Notes: a model not told the origin generated them from the sequence alone. Positions 49,797 through 58,635 are shown, counted from the first letter of the stretch. The stretch: DNA of 64,000 nucleotides from Streptomyces actuosus (GCF_016921115.1 NZ_JAFFZS010000023.1:1-64000); one strand, 5' to 3'. Numbers and translations are program-made.

Positions 49797-50858
49797 ATGC
49801 CAGCACGCCGTACGGCCGCCGCCGTCGCAGCCCTCGGCCTGACCCCGCTCGCCCTGACCGCACTGTCCGCGGCACCGGCCGCCGCACACGGATCGATGGG
49901 CGACCCCGTCAGCCGGGTCGCGCAGTGCTACGCGGAGGGCCCCGAGAACCCGAAGTCGGCCGCGTGCGGGGCGGCCGTCGCGGCGGGTGGCACGCAGGCC
50001 CTGTACGACTGGAACGGCATCCGCATCGGCGACGCCGCCGGCCGCCATCAGGAACTGATCGCGGACGGCAGGCTGTGCAGCGCGGGCAACGACGAGTTCA
50101 AGGGCCTCGACCTGGCCCGGACGGACTGGCCGGCCACGCGCGTGAGCAGCGGTTCCCACGCCTTCGAGTACCGCGTGACCGCCCCGCACAAGGGCACCTT
50201 CAAGGTCTACATCACCAAGTCCGGCTACGACCCGGCGAAACCGCTCGCCTGGTCCGACCTGGATCTGGACCATCCGGTCGCGACCGCCACCGACCCGGTG
50301 GCGTCGGGCGGCTTCTACACGTTCTCCGGCACCCTGCCGGAGCGCTCCGGCCCGCACGTGCTGTATGCGATCTGGCAGCGCTCGGACAGCCCGGAGGCGT
50401 TCTACTCCTGCTCCGACGTCACCTACGGCGGGGGTGCCGTCACGGGGGGCGGCACCCCCGCCACGGCCCCGGCCGCCACCGCGCCCTCCGAGGAGCAGAT
50501 CGAGGACGGCGCCGACAGGTCGACGATCGAGCACCACGGGCACGGCGACCAGGACGCCGCCACGACCACGGACCCGAAGCCCGCGCACCCGACGGCCACG
50601 GCCGAGCCGGCCGCGGAGTCGGGTCCGGGGACCGGCGCCGGGGCCGACGCGGGGATCGGCACGGGCTCCGGTGGGGAGAACGGCGCGGAGTCCGGGGCCG
50701 ACGTGCCGAAGGCCGCCGGTGCCGGCCGCGACCTCGCCGAGACCGGCGGTGGCCGCGACACGGTGTTCCTCGCCATGGGCGGAGCGGGCGTCCTGGCCGT
50801 CGGCGCGGCGGTGCTGTTCGCCTCCGCGCGCAGGAAGGCGGCCACGGGCCGCCGCTGA
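49797..50858 (+). CDS. Secreted AA10 lytic polysaccharide monooxygenase with LAETG sorting signal
   Basis: 353 residues. A signal peptide is cleaved at AAA-HGSMGDP so that His31 becomes the mature N-terminus; with His121 (SSGSHAFEY) it forms the copper histidine brace of AA10 enzymes, which cut chitin or cellulose oxidatively. The catalytic domain ends near CSDVTYGGG. A Thr/Pro/Ala-rich spacer (about 205-310) leads to LAETG (313-317), a hydrophobic helix and basic tail, the sorting signal for a class E sortase. It should therefore be fixed to the cell wall. GAGGAG precedes the ATG. Confidence 0.93.
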   Translation: MPARRTAAAVAALGLTPLALTALSAAPAAAHGSMGDPVSRVAQCYAEGPENPKSAACGAAVAAGGTQALYDWNGIRIGDAAGRHQELIADGRLCSAGNDEFKGLDLARTDWPATRVSSGSHAFEYRVTAPHKGTFKVYITKSGYDPAKPLAWSDLDLDHPVATATDPVASGGFYTFSGTLPERSGPHVLYAIWQRSDSPEAFYSCSDVTYGGGAVTGGGTPATAPAATAPSEEQIEDGADRSTIEHHGHGDQDAATTTDPKPAHPTATAEPAAESGPGTGAGADAGIGTGSGGENGAESGADVPKAAGAGRDLAETGGGRDTVFLAMGGAGVLAVGAAVLFASARRKAATGRR

Positions 50859-50863
50859 GACGC

Positions 50864-50902
50864 CCGTGGTCCGGCCGGCGGCTCAGGCCGGCCGGACCAC
50901 GG
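50864..50902. terminator. Bidirectional terminator hairpin
   Basis: A perfect 15-bp stem (CCGTGGTCCGGCCGG and its complement) around 9 nt fills the space between the convergent LPMO and lipase stops. Confidence 0.8.
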
Positions 50903-50907
50903 CAGCG

Positions 50908-51768
50908 TCAGCCGATCGCCGACAGGCAGGTGGTGCGGCTGGCGTGCGCGGGGTCGAGCGCGTTGGCCACCTCGTGGAAGGCGATCCGGTCGGTCAGCCC
51001 GATGAACACGTGCTCGGACAGGTCGATCGCGCACAGGTCCTGGAGCAGTACGTTCCTGACGTCCGGTCCGCTGAGGAACTGGGTGCGGTACGGCGTGACC
51101 ACCTCGTCGTACCGGGTGGCGATGACCGTGTAGTGGACGCCGGGGACGGTGTCGCCGCCCGCGTTGAGCCGGTTCATGAAGTCGGAACCGACGATCTGCT
51201 GGGCGAGGCCCGGGGTGGCCGCGTTGAGCAGGTCCTCGGCGCCCGGGAAGTACGGCAGCAGGTGGGTCAGCCCGCTGAGGGTGGTGCCGTGGTTGTTGGG
51301 TGCGATGCCGACAAGGGCGTTCACCTTCCCGGCGCCGCCGAGGAACTTGAGGTAGTAGCGGGGCATCATGCCGCCCTGCGAGTGTCCGACCAGGTCGGCC
51401 TTGGCGGTGCCGGTCGCGGCGAGCACCCGGTCGACGAACGCGGACAACTGCTCGGCGGACTTGTCGATGGGGCCGAGGCCGTAGAAGACGGGGACACCGG
51501 GCAACTGGCCGTAGTCGAGGGAGAAGACGCAGTAGCCACGGTGCTTCAGGTACGGTGCGAGGCCGAGCCAGTTGTCGATGGAGTTGCCCAGGGTGCCGTG
51601 GACCAGGACGACGGGGCGGGGATGGGCGCTGGACGGCTTGCAGGAGTAGTTGTTCCAGCCGCTGTGGGGTGCGTCGGAGGCGTGGGCGGCGGTGGCGGGG
51701 GCGAGGAACGCGGCCGCGGTCAGCAGCAGCGCGGCCAGCGATCTGAGCACGCTTTTCCAGGGCAGCAT
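50908..51768 (-). CDS. Secreted triacylglycerol lipase/esterase
   Basis: 286 residues. A signal peptide (LAALLLTAAAFLAPATAAHAS) precedes an alpha/beta hydrolase: oxyanion region RPVVLVHGTLGNSIDNW, nucleophile elbow LVGHSQGGMMPRYY, Asp in VIATRYDEVVTP, His in SEHVFIGL. Four Cys suggest two disulfides. It resembles Streptomyces LipA-type secreted lipases (SCO1735 from memory). AGGAGATC lies at good distance before the ATG. A CRP-like palindrome is located at 51816-51829. Confidence 0.94.
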   Translation of the reverse strand: MLPWKSVLRSLAALLLTAAAFLAPATAAHASDAPHSGWNNYSCKPSSAHPRPVVLVHGTLGNSIDNWLGLAPYLKHRGYCVFSLDYGQLPGVPVFYGLGPIDKSAEQLSAFVDRVLAATGTAKADLVGHSQGGMMPRYYLKFLGGAGKVNALVGIAPNNHGTTLSGLTHLLPYFPGAEDLLNAATPGLAQQIVGSDFMNRLNAGGDTVPGVHYTVIATRYDEVVTPYRTQFLSGPDVRNVLLQDLCAIDLSEHVFIGLTDRIAFHEVANALDPAHASRTTCLSAIG

Positions 51769-51814
51769 CGAGTGATCTCCTTGCGGCTCAAGGGAGTACG
51801 ACGGTGGGGCGCCC

Positions 51815-51830
51815 TGTGATCCGGATCACG
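51815..51830 (-). promoter_or_regulatory. CRP-like binding site upstream of the lipase
   Basis: CGTGATCCGGATCACA on the minus strand contains a perfect 14-bp palindrome (51816-51829) and fits TGTGA-N6-TCACA with one mismatch. It is 47 nt upstream of the lipase start. Streptomyces has a CRP homologue with this type of site. Confidence 0.5.
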
Positions 51831-51938
51831 AGGATGCTGTTCACCCGTCAAGTTACGGGCGAGTAGTCGAAGAGTGAAGTTACGCGTCAGTAAAAACTTC
51901 CAGTGACAACCGGCGGTTACCGCGGCCGCCGGCCCCGG

Positions 51939-52382
51939 TCACCAGGCGGGCCTGAGGGGACCGCAGGGCGCAATACGGGTCAGATGGTCACGCAACACAC
52001 GGACTTCGACCTCACCCAGCCGTTCGACCCATTCCTGCACCGCCTCGGCCGCCGCCGCCTCCGCCGCCCTGGTACAGGCCAGACCGCGTTCGGTCAGCAC
52101 GACCAGCCGGGCCCGCGCGTCCCCGGGGTGCGCCCGCCGCTCGACGTACCCCTTGCGGACCAGCTCGTCGACCAGCTGACTGGCCGCCTGCTTGGTGACA
52201 CCCAGGTGGTTCGCGAGCTCGGTCACCGTCGCGCCGTCGGGCACGAGCCGGGTGAAGGCGAAGCCGTAGGCGGGCCGCCCGTCGAAGCCGCGGGCGACGA
52301 CACCGTCATCGATGCGCCGGGTCAGGTCGCCGGCGGCGGCGAGCAGGGCTGCGGTCAGGGCGAGGGCCTCGGAGTTCTCCAC
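51939..52382 (-). CDS. MarR-family transcriptional regulator
   Basis: 147 residues. Winged helix with ATVTELANHLGVTKQAASQLVDELVRKGYVERRAHPGDARARLVVLTERG, standard for MarR. TTCAAT lies six bases before the GTG and no Shine-Dalgarno is present, so the mRNA may be leaderless. Divergent from a cupin gene; the intergenic space is filled with GTCAAG/CTTGAC palindromes, which it almost certainly binds. The ligand is unknown. Confidence 0.93.
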   Translation of the reverse strand: MENSEALALTAALLAAAGDLTRRIDDGVVARGFDGRPAYGFAFTRLVPDGATVTELANHLGVTKQAASQLVDELVRKGYVERRAHPGDARARLVVLTERGLACTRAAEAAAAEAVQEWVERLGEVEVRVLRDHLTRIAPCGPLRPAW

Positions 52383-52400
52383 CCCCGCATTGAAACACCC

Positions 52401-52448
52401 TTGACGAGACGGTCAAGTAGCTTGACCATATAGTCAAGCTACTTGACC
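52401..52448. promoter_or_regulatory. MarR operator: large double palindrome
   Basis: Two perfect 16-bp arms (52411-52426 and 52433-52448, beginning GGTCAAGTAG) surround CATATA. Each arm is itself a 15-bp palindrome, GTCAAG-N3-CTTGAC, 22 bp apart. A third TTGAC-N6-GTCAA lies at 52404-52416 nearby. The elements overlap candidate promoters in both directions. Confidence 0.75.
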
Positions 52449-52467
52449 GAATGAACCGGAGGTACCC

Positions 52468-52842
52468 ATGCCCGTCGTCCGCTCGTCCGAGACCGTCACC
52501 CACGAGATGCACGGCGCCCGTTTCGTCTCGTACGCCACTCCGCTCAGCGGCAGCAGGGAGCTGTGCGCCTGGCGGGGCGAGATCCCGGCGGGGACGAAGG
52601 CCCCCGCCCATACCGTCAGCCGGGAGGAGATCCTGCACCTGCTCGTCGGGGAGCTGCTGGTCACGCTCGACGGCGGCACGGAGCGGATCGGCGCCGGGGA
52701 CACGGTGATCGTCACCCCCGGCACCACGCTCGGCCTGGAGAACCCGACCGGTCACACGGCGATCACCTGGGTCACCACCTCCATCGGCCTGGAGGCGGAA
52801 CTGGCCGACGGCACGCGCATCGCTCCCCCATGGGCCAACTGA
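52468..52842 (+). CDS. Single-domain cupin protein
   Basis: 124 residues. Cupin motif 1 is around GTKAPAHTVSREEILHLLVGELLVTLDGG and motif 2 GDTVIVTPGTTLGLENPTGHTAI. The usual metal ligands are partly present (His in PAHTV, Glu in REEIL, His in LHLL and GHTAI), so metal binding is possible. GGAGG lies six bases before the ATG. Divergent from MarR and surely its target. Small cupins of this kind often act as isomerases, dioxygenases or sensors; the reaction is unknown. Confidence 0.88.
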   Translation: MPVVRSSETVTHEMHGARFVSYATPLSGSRELCAWRGEIPAGTKAPAHTVSREEILHLLVGELLVTLDGGTERIGAGDTVIVTPGTTLGLENPTGHTAITWVTTSIGLEAELADGTRIAPPWAN

Positions 52843-52856
52843 GCCCGGCCGGATCG

Positions 52857-53852
52857 CTACGCGGCGAGCCTGCCCGGCATCACCGCCCGCGGCCCGAACT
52901 TCGCCCGCGCACGGTCCGCGACCTCCTCGATACGGCGGGCCCTCTCGTCCGCGGGGTCGAAGGTGAGCTGGTGGGAGGCCTGGTCGGCGGGGGTCAGGCC
53001 CTCGGCGCGCAGGGCGAGGGCGCGGACCCGGGCGCGCTGCAGGCCGAGCGCGTCGTACATGCCGTACGCCGCCCTCGCCAGGTCCGCCGAGTGCGCGGTC
53101 GGCTCCTTCAGGGTGCGGCTGCGCGTGGTCGAGGGCGGGGCGCCGCCCGTTCGGGAGCGGGGGAGGTCGGCGTAGCGCACGGTGAGGGTCAGGGTGCGGC
53201 AGACCTTGTCCACGGCGCGCAGCCGGGAGCCGATCTCCTCGGCGGCCGACAGCAGCGCCCCGCGGTGCCGGTCGGGGTCCAGCTCGTCGCGGCCGAAGGC
53301 GCGTTCCGTGGCGAGCGAGCAGGCGACGGCGTTCGGCACGACCCGGCCGCGGTCGACGCCGTTCGCCTTCTCGTGCAGCTCACGGCCCGCCCTGGCGCCG
53401 ACCAGGCGCTGGAGCGTGGACAGCGGCGCGGCGGCGACCCTGCCGAGGGTGTCGAGGCCGTACTCGCACAGGATGCGGGCGGTGGCCGCCCCCACGCCGG
53501 GGAGCACGGTGACGGGCCTGTCGGCGAGGAACTCCGCCACCGCGTCCTCGGGCACCGCGCAGGTCGCCCCCGGCCGGGCGGCGCGCAGCGCGACACGGGC
53601 CAGCATCGGGCCCGGCCCGGCGCCGATCACGCAGTCCACGCCGTGACGGGCGAGGGCGCGCACCCTGATCACCGAGGCCAGCTCGACCGCGCCGCGCCCG
53701 AAGTAGCGTTCGGCGCCCCGCAGATCGGCCAGCGCCCCGTCGGGCGGCAGCGCCTCGACGACCGGGGTGAAGTCCTCCAGCAACTCCAGGAGTTCCGGCA
53801 GGGCCGCCTCCCGTGCAGGCGGCAGCTGGAAACGTACGCAGAGGATGGTCAT
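52857..53852 (-). CDS. Y-family DNA polymerase-like protein, ImuB-like (catalytic residues missing)
   Basis: 331 residues. The C-terminal fingers and little-finger regions resemble DinB (LADRPVTVLPGVGAATARILCEYGLDTLGRVAAAPLSTLQRLVG, GRVVPNAVACSLATERAFG). The N-terminal DXD of active polymerases is replaced by LCVRFQLP, and the SIDE motif by LADLRG. This is the pattern of ImuB, a non-catalytic adaptor. QLTFD near the C-terminus resembles a beta-clamp binding motif. Its ATG overlaps the dnaE2 stop (ATGA), so the two work together. Confidence 0.88.
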   Translation of the reverse strand: MTILCVRFQLPPAREAALPELLELLEDFTPVVEALPPDGALADLRGAERYFGRGAVELASVIRVRALARHGVDCVIGAGPGPMLARVALRAARPGATCAVPEDAVAEFLADRPVTVLPGVGAATARILCEYGLDTLGRVAAAPLSTLQRLVGARAGRELHEKANGVDRGRVVPNAVACSLATERAFGRDELDPDRHRGALLSAAEEIGSRLRAVDKVCRTLTLTVRYADLPRSRTGGAPPSTTRSRTLKEPTAHSADLARAAYGMYDALGLQRARVRALALRAEGLTPADQASHQLTFDPADERARRIEEVADRARAKFGPRAVMPGRLAA

Positions 53853-56800
53853 CCCGCACTCCCCGGACTCTGGTGCCACAACTTCCTTCCCACCGCGGGC
53901 CCTTCGCCCGCGGGGCGCAGATCCGCCCAGGGGTGCATCTCGTACCCCGTGGGCATCCTGATCCTGCGTTCCTCCGCAGGATCGGGGGCCGCGGAGCCCG
54001 TCGGCGCCGGGCGTCCACCCGAACCGCCGGGCCGGGCCCGTGCCGGACCGTCGCCGTCCGCCGTACCGTCGCCGTCGCCGTCGCCGTCCGTCGGCACGGA
54101 GCCGTCGCCGGCGGTGCCGGGCGGTGCCGCCAGCCGGGCCGCCACCTGGTCGAGCCCGCCCCGGGCGCGCAGTTCGACCAGTTCGGCGAGGTTCCAGGCG
54201 GCGGAGCCCACCACGCTCAGGCTGCGCGGTCCGCGCCGCTGCACCACCCCGCGCACCAGCAGCAGCCAGGAGTGGAAGACGGCGTGGGCGCAGGCGTCGT
54301 GCGAGTCGTCGAAGAAGGCGAGGTCGACCAGGCCCGTGCCGTCGTCCAGGGTGGAGAAGACGACCCGCTTGCCGGAGCGGATCGGCGGCGTCTGGGTGGC
54401 CGCCTTGGCCCCCGCGACCAGCACCGTCTCACCGTGCCGCGCCTCGCGCAGACGGCGCGCGGACACCACGCCCAGCTCGCGCAGGAACGCGCGGTGGTCG
54501 TCCATCAGGTTGCGCGAGGCGTCCATGGACAGCACACCCAGCTCCGCGCTGAGTCTCTCCGCGTCGGAGAGGTCGGGCAGCCCGGCCGAGGCGGTCTCCC
54601 GGCCACCCGCCAGCGGCAGCTGGCCGCCTCCGCCGCTGCGGGCTCCCCGGTGCAGTTCGGTCAGGTGCAGTTGCAGATCGCGGCGGTTGGCGCCGAAGGC
54701 GTCCAGCGCACCCACCTGCGCGAGCCGCCCGGCCAGTGGGCGGCTCGGCCGCGCCCGCTCCCAGAAGTCGAGCAGGGAGGCGTACGGCTGCCCGTCCGCG
54801 ATCCGCTTCGCCTCGGCCTCGCTGATGCCGTGCACGTCGAGGAGCGCGAGCCGGAGCCCCCAGACGCCGGCCGACGCGACGGCCGACTCGGACACCAGTT
54901 CGATCCGATGGGTGGCTCCCGACCGGTTCACGTCCAACGGCAGGACCGGCACCCCGCGCCGCCGCGCGTCCGCCAGCAGCAGCCGCTTGGGGTACATGCC
55001 GGGATCGTGGGTGAGCAACCCGGCGTAGAAGGCGGCCGGGTGGTGTGCCTTCAGCCATGCCGACTGGTAGGTGGGGACGGCGAAGGCGACCGCGTGCGCC
55101 TTGCAGAAACCGTAGCTGCCGAACGCCTCGACGATCTCCCAGGCCCGCCGGATCGTCTCCGCGTCATAGCCCCCCGCGGCCGCCCGCTGCGCGAACCAGA
55201 CCCGGATGCGCCCCTGTGACTCCGGGTCGGACAGCCCGCGCCGCACCTGGTCGGCCTCACCGCGTCCGCAGCCGGTCATGATGGCGACGATGTCGATGAT
55301 CTGCTCGTGGAAGACGACGACGCCGTACGTCTCGCGCAGCGGCCCCTCCAGGTCGGGGTGCGGACAGCGGATCGGCGCCCGCCCGTGCCGCGCCTCGATG
55401 AACGGCCGCACCATGTCGGCGGCGACCGGACCGGGCCGGAACAGCGAGATGTCCACGACCAGGTCGTGGAACGTGGCCGGCTGGAGTCGGCCGACCAGAT
55501 CGCGCTGGCCCGGCGACTCGATCTGGAAGCAGCCCAGCGTCTCGGCGGAGCGGACGAGTCGGTACGCCGCCGGGTCACCCGGTGGCAGCGCGTCCAGGTC
55601 GATCCGCTCGCCCGTGGCCCGCGCCACCTCCGCGACGGCGTGCGCCATCGCCGACTGCATCCGCACCCCGAGCACGTCCAGCTTGAGCAACCCGAGGTCC
55701 TCCACGTCGTCCTTGTCGAACTGGGACATGGGGAAACCCTCGCCGCTGGTCGGCATGACCGGTGTACGGGACAGCAGGGAGGCGTCGGACAGGAGCACCC
55801 CGCACGGGTGCATGGCCACACCGCGCGGGAGTGCGTCGAGGGCCTCGACCAGTTCCCACAGCCTGCCGTACTTCTCCCGCTCCCCCGCCAGCCGCCTCAG
55901 CTCGGGCAGCTCGTCGAGGGCCGCACGGGCGTCGCGGGCGCGAATGTGCGGGAAGGACTTGGCGATGCGGTCGATGTCGGCCGGGTCCAGGGACAGGGCG
56001 GCGCCGACGTCGCGGACGGCGTGCCGGACGCGGTAGGTCTCCGGCATCGCGACCGTGGCGACCCGCTCGGCACCGAAGCGGCCGATGATCGCGCGGTAGA
56101 CCTCCAGGCGGCGGGCGGACTCCACGTCGATGTCGATGTCGGGCAGGACGACGCGCTCCTTGGACAGGAAGCGCTCCATCAGCAGCCGGTGCTCGACCGG
56201 GTCGGCGTGCGCGATGCCCAGGAGGTGGTTGACGAGGGAGCCGGCGCCGGAGCCGCGCGCGGCGACCCTGATGCCCATGTCCCGTACGTCGTCCACGACC
56301 TGGGCCACCGTCAGGAAGTAGGAGGCGAAGCCGTGGTGGGCGATGATGTCCAGCTCGTGGTGCATCCGCTCCCAGTACGCGCGCCGGCCGGCGTACCCCT
56401 TGCGCACCATTCCCGCCGCCGCCCGCGAGGCCAGCGTCCGCTGGGCGGTGCGGCGGCCCGCGCCGACCAGGTGCGGTTCGGGGAAGTGGACGGAGCCCAT
56501 GCCGAGGTCGTCCTCGGGGTCGACGAGGCACTCGGCGGCCGTCGCCCGGGTCTGCTCCATCAGGCGGTGTGCGGCCTCGCGCCGGAAGCCGGCGGACTCG
56601 ACGATCCGCTCGGCCGCACGGAGCATGGCGTCCGCGCCCTTGAGCCAGGCCTCGCCGGAGTCCAGCCCCCGCTTCGGGTCGACCGGGACCAGGCGGCGGG
56701 CGGCGTCCAGGACGTCGGCGACCGGGCCCATGCCGGGGTCGGCGTAGCGGACGGCGTTGCCGAGCACCGGGCGGACGCCCTGCTCGGCGGCGAAGCCGAC

Positions 56801-57415
56801 GGTACGGGCGGCCAGCCGCAGGGAACCGGGGCCGGTGCCCGTGCGGCCGTGCCAGACGGCCTCCAGGCGCAGGGCGTCGCCGTACACCTCGCGCCAGGGG
56901 ACGAGGAGCCTCGCGGCCCGGTCGGGGCGGCCGGCGGCGAGGGCGCGGCCGACGTCGGAGTCGGGGCCGAGGAGCACGGTGAGGCCGTCGGCGTGGTTGT
57001 CGGACCAGGTCAGCAGCGGGATGTCGGCGCCGGCGTGCGCCGCTGTGACGATCCGGCACAGGTCGGCCCAGCCGCGGGCGCCGTCGCGGGCCAGGAAGAC
57101 GGCGCGGGCCGCCGACTCGTCGACGAAGGCGCCGCCGCGCACGGGGGTGCGGCGCCTCTCCCGGCGTACGGACTCGTCTCCGCGGGCGGGCCCGGGCGGC
57201 GGCGCCACCGCGAGGTCCGCCCCGAACAGCGGGCGCACGCCTGCCGCGGCGCACGCCTTGGCGAAGCGGACCGCGCCGGCGAGGGTGTCGCGGTCGGTGA
57301 GGGCGAGGGCGTCCATGCCGCGCTCGAAGGCGCGCTCGGCCAGCCGCTCCGGGTGCGAGGCGCCGTGGCGCAGGGAGAACCCGGAGGCGGTGTGCAGATG
57401 CGTGAAGCCCGGCAT
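53849..57415 (-). CDS. dnaE2: Error-prone DNA polymerase III alpha subunit (ImuC)
   Basis: 1188 residues. The PHP domain starts FTHLHTASGFSLRHGASHPERL, then the palm has VLPDIDIDVESARRLEVYR with the catalytic Asp pair, followed by TETYR-like MPETYRVRHAVRDVG, SLFRPGPVAADMVRPF, and SYGFCKAHAVAFAVPTYQSAWLKAHHP. It is shorter than replicative DnaE1 and co-encoded with an ImuB-like protein, the hallmark of the DnaE2 translesion enzyme. GGGAGG precedes the ATG at 57415. Two SOS boxes lie upstream, so it should be induced by DNA damage through LexA. The C-terminal tail is Asp/Gly/Pro-rich. Confidence 0.95.
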   Translation of the reverse strand: MPGFTHLHTASGFSLRHGASHPERLAERAFERGMDALALTDRDTLAGAVRFAKACAAAGVRPLFGADLAVAPPPGPARGDESVRRERRRTPVRGGAFVDESAARAVFLARDGARGWADLCRIVTAAHAGADIPLLTWSDNHADGLTVLLGPDSDVGRALAAGRPDRAARLLVPWREVYGDALRLEAVWHGRTGTGPGSLRLAARTVGFAAEQGVRPVLGNAVRYADPGMGPVADVLDAARRLVPVDPKRGLDSGEAWLKGADAMLRAAERIVESAGFRREAAHRLMEQTRATAAECLVDPEDDLGMGSVHFPEPHLVGAGRRTAQRTLASRAAAGMVRKGYAGRRAYWERMHHELDIIAHHGFASYFLTVAQVVDDVRDMGIRVAARGSGAGSLVNHLLGIAHADPVEHRLLMERFLSKERVVLPDIDIDVESARRLEVYRAIIGRFGAERVATVAMPETYRVRHAVRDVGAALSLDPADIDRIAKSFPHIRARDARAALDELPELRRLAGEREKYGRLWELVEALDALPRGVAMHPCGVLLSDASLLSRTPVMPTSGEGFPMSQFDKDDVEDLGLLKLDVLGVRMQSAMAHAVAEVARATGERIDLDALPPGDPAAYRLVRSAETLGCFQIESPGQRDLVGRLQPATFHDLVVDISLFRPGPVAADMVRPFIEARHGRAPIRCPHPDLEGPLRETYGVVVFHEQIIDIVAIMTGCGRGEADQVRRGLSDPESQGRIRVWFAQRAAAGGYDAETIRRAWEIVEAFGSYGFCKAHAVAFAVPTYQSAWLKAHHPAAFYAGLLTHDPGMYPKRLLLADARRRGVPVLPLDVNRSGATHRIELVSESAVASAGVWGLRLALLDVHGISEAEAKRIADGQPYASLLDFWERARPSRPLAGRLAQVGALDAFGANRRDLQLHLTELHRGARSGGGGQLPLAGGRETASAGLPDLSDAERLSAELGVLSMDASRNLMDDHRAFLRELGVVSARRLREARHGETVLVAGAKAATQTPPIRSGKRVVFSTLDDGTGLVDLAFFDDSHDACAHAVFHSWLLLVRGVVQRRGPRSLSVVGSAAWNLAELVELRARGGLDQVAARLAAPPGTAGDGSVPTDGDGDGDGTADGDGPARARPGGSGGRPAPTGSAAPDPAEERRIRMPTGYEMHPWADLRPAGEGPAVGRKLWHQSPGSAG

Positions 57416-57432
57416 CCGCACCTCCCGCTATC

Positions 57433-57490
57433 GAACATCCGTTCCCACATCACTCACCCCCACCATAGACCAATTCTCGAACATCTGTAC
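57433..57490 (-). promoter_or_regulatory. dnaE2: LexA (SOS) boxes of the dnaE2 operon
   Basis: GAACATCCGTTC (57433-57444) matches GAAC-N4-GTTC exactly. GAACATCTGTAC (57479-57490) deviates in one base. Both lie upstream of the dnaE2 ATG, 18 and 64 nt away, flanking the likely promoter. Confidence 0.8.
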
Positions 57491-57549
57491 GGCAACCGTT
57501 CAGACCCTTCCCACCTGCGGAAACACCCGCCGCCTCGGACTGTGAGGAC

Positions 57550-58587
57550 ATGACACAGACCACCTTCCTCGGTGAGGTGAAGGACGCCGTCACCCCGCGG
57601 GCCACGCTGCTGGTCATCGGCGTGATCGCCCTCCAGCTGCTCTTCATCGCCTCGTACGTCGGAGCCCTGCACGACCCGCGGCCCAAGGACGTGCCCTTCG
57701 GTGTCGCCGCCGCCCCACAGGCCGTGGCCCGGCAGGCGGTGACCCGACTGGACCGGCTGCCCGGCTCCCCGCTGGACCCGCGCGTGGTGGCCGACGAGGA
57801 GACGGCGCGGGAGCAGATCATGCACCGGGACATCGACGGGGCCCTGATGGTCGGCCCGGCCCGCACCACCGACACCCTGCTGGTCGCCTCCGGTGGCGGC
57901 ACCGTCCTCGCCACCACCCTGGAGACGCTGATCACCACCCTGGAGAAGACCCAGCAGCGCTCGGTACGGGTCGTCGACGTGGCCCCGGCCTCCCCCCAGG
58001 ACTTCGACGGGCTGTCGTCCTTCTACCTGGTCGTGGGCTGGTGCGTCGGCGGCTACCTGTGCGCCTCGATCCTCGCGATCAGCGCCGGCGCCCGGCCCTC
58101 CGACCCGCGCCGCGCACTGATCCGGCTGGGGGCGATGGCACTGGTGTCGATCGTCGGCGGACTGGGCGGCGCGGTCGTCGTCGGGCCGATCCTGGGCGCC
58201 CTGCCCGGCAGCGTCGCCGCGCTGTGGGGGCTCGGCGCCCTGATCACATTCGCCGTCGGCGCCGCCACCCTCGCCCTCCAGGGCCTCTTCGGCGTCGTCG
58301 GTATCGGCCTGGCGATCCTGCTCGTGGTGATCGCGGGCAACCCGAGCGCGGGCGGCGCCTTCCCGCTGCCGATGCTGCCGCCGTTCTGGAAGGCGATCGG
58401 CCCGGCCCTGCCGCCGGGGGCCGGCACCTGGGTCGCCCGCTCGATCGCGTACTTCGACGGCAACGACACGACCTCCGCCCTGCTCGTGCTGTCCGCCTGG
58501 GCCGCGGGCGGAATCGTGATCACCCTGCTGGCGGCGGAGCTGCACAGGAGGCGCCGGGAGGAGCCGCTGCCGGCCCCGGTGCCGTAG
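57550..58587 (+). CDS. Membrane protein with large extracytoplasmic loop (DUF3533/YhgE-like)
   Basis: 345 residues. One N-terminal helix (ATLLVIGVIALQLLFIASYVGAL), then an external domain of about 130 residues (DVPFGVAAAPQAVARQAV through LETLITTLEKTQQRSVRVVDVAPAS), then about five helices. This is the layout of ABC-2-type or YhgE/Pip-like membrane proteins with unknown substrate. GAGGAC precedes the ATG. Divergent from dnaE2, so part of its promoter may overlap the SOS boxes, but damage control is not shown. Confidence 0.8.
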   Translation: MTQTTFLGEVKDAVTPRATLLVIGVIALQLLFIASYVGALHDPRPKDVPFGVAAAPQAVARQAVTRLDRLPGSPLDPRVVADEETAREQIMHRDIDGALMVGPARTTDTLLVASGGGTVLATTLETLITTLEKTQQRSVRVVDVAPASPQDFDGLSSFYLVVGWCVGGYLCASILAISAGARPSDPRRALIRLGAMALVSIVGGLGGAVVVGPILGALPGSVAALWGLGALITFAVGAATLALQGLFGVVGIGLAILLVVIAGNPSAGGAFPLPMLPPFWKAIGPALPPGAGTWVARSIAYFDGNDTTSALLVLSAWAAGGIVITLLAAELHRRRREEPLPAPVP

Positions 58588-58635
58588 GGCGGGGCGCGAA
58601 GTCCCGCCGGGCCCCGGCGTCCGGCGGAACCGCCG

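Noticed and set aside
51893..51916. A third DNA-damage promoter motif (TTGTCACTGG on the minus strand)
   Set aside because: The core has a mismatch in the conserved GTG, and the -10 is not at the right distance.
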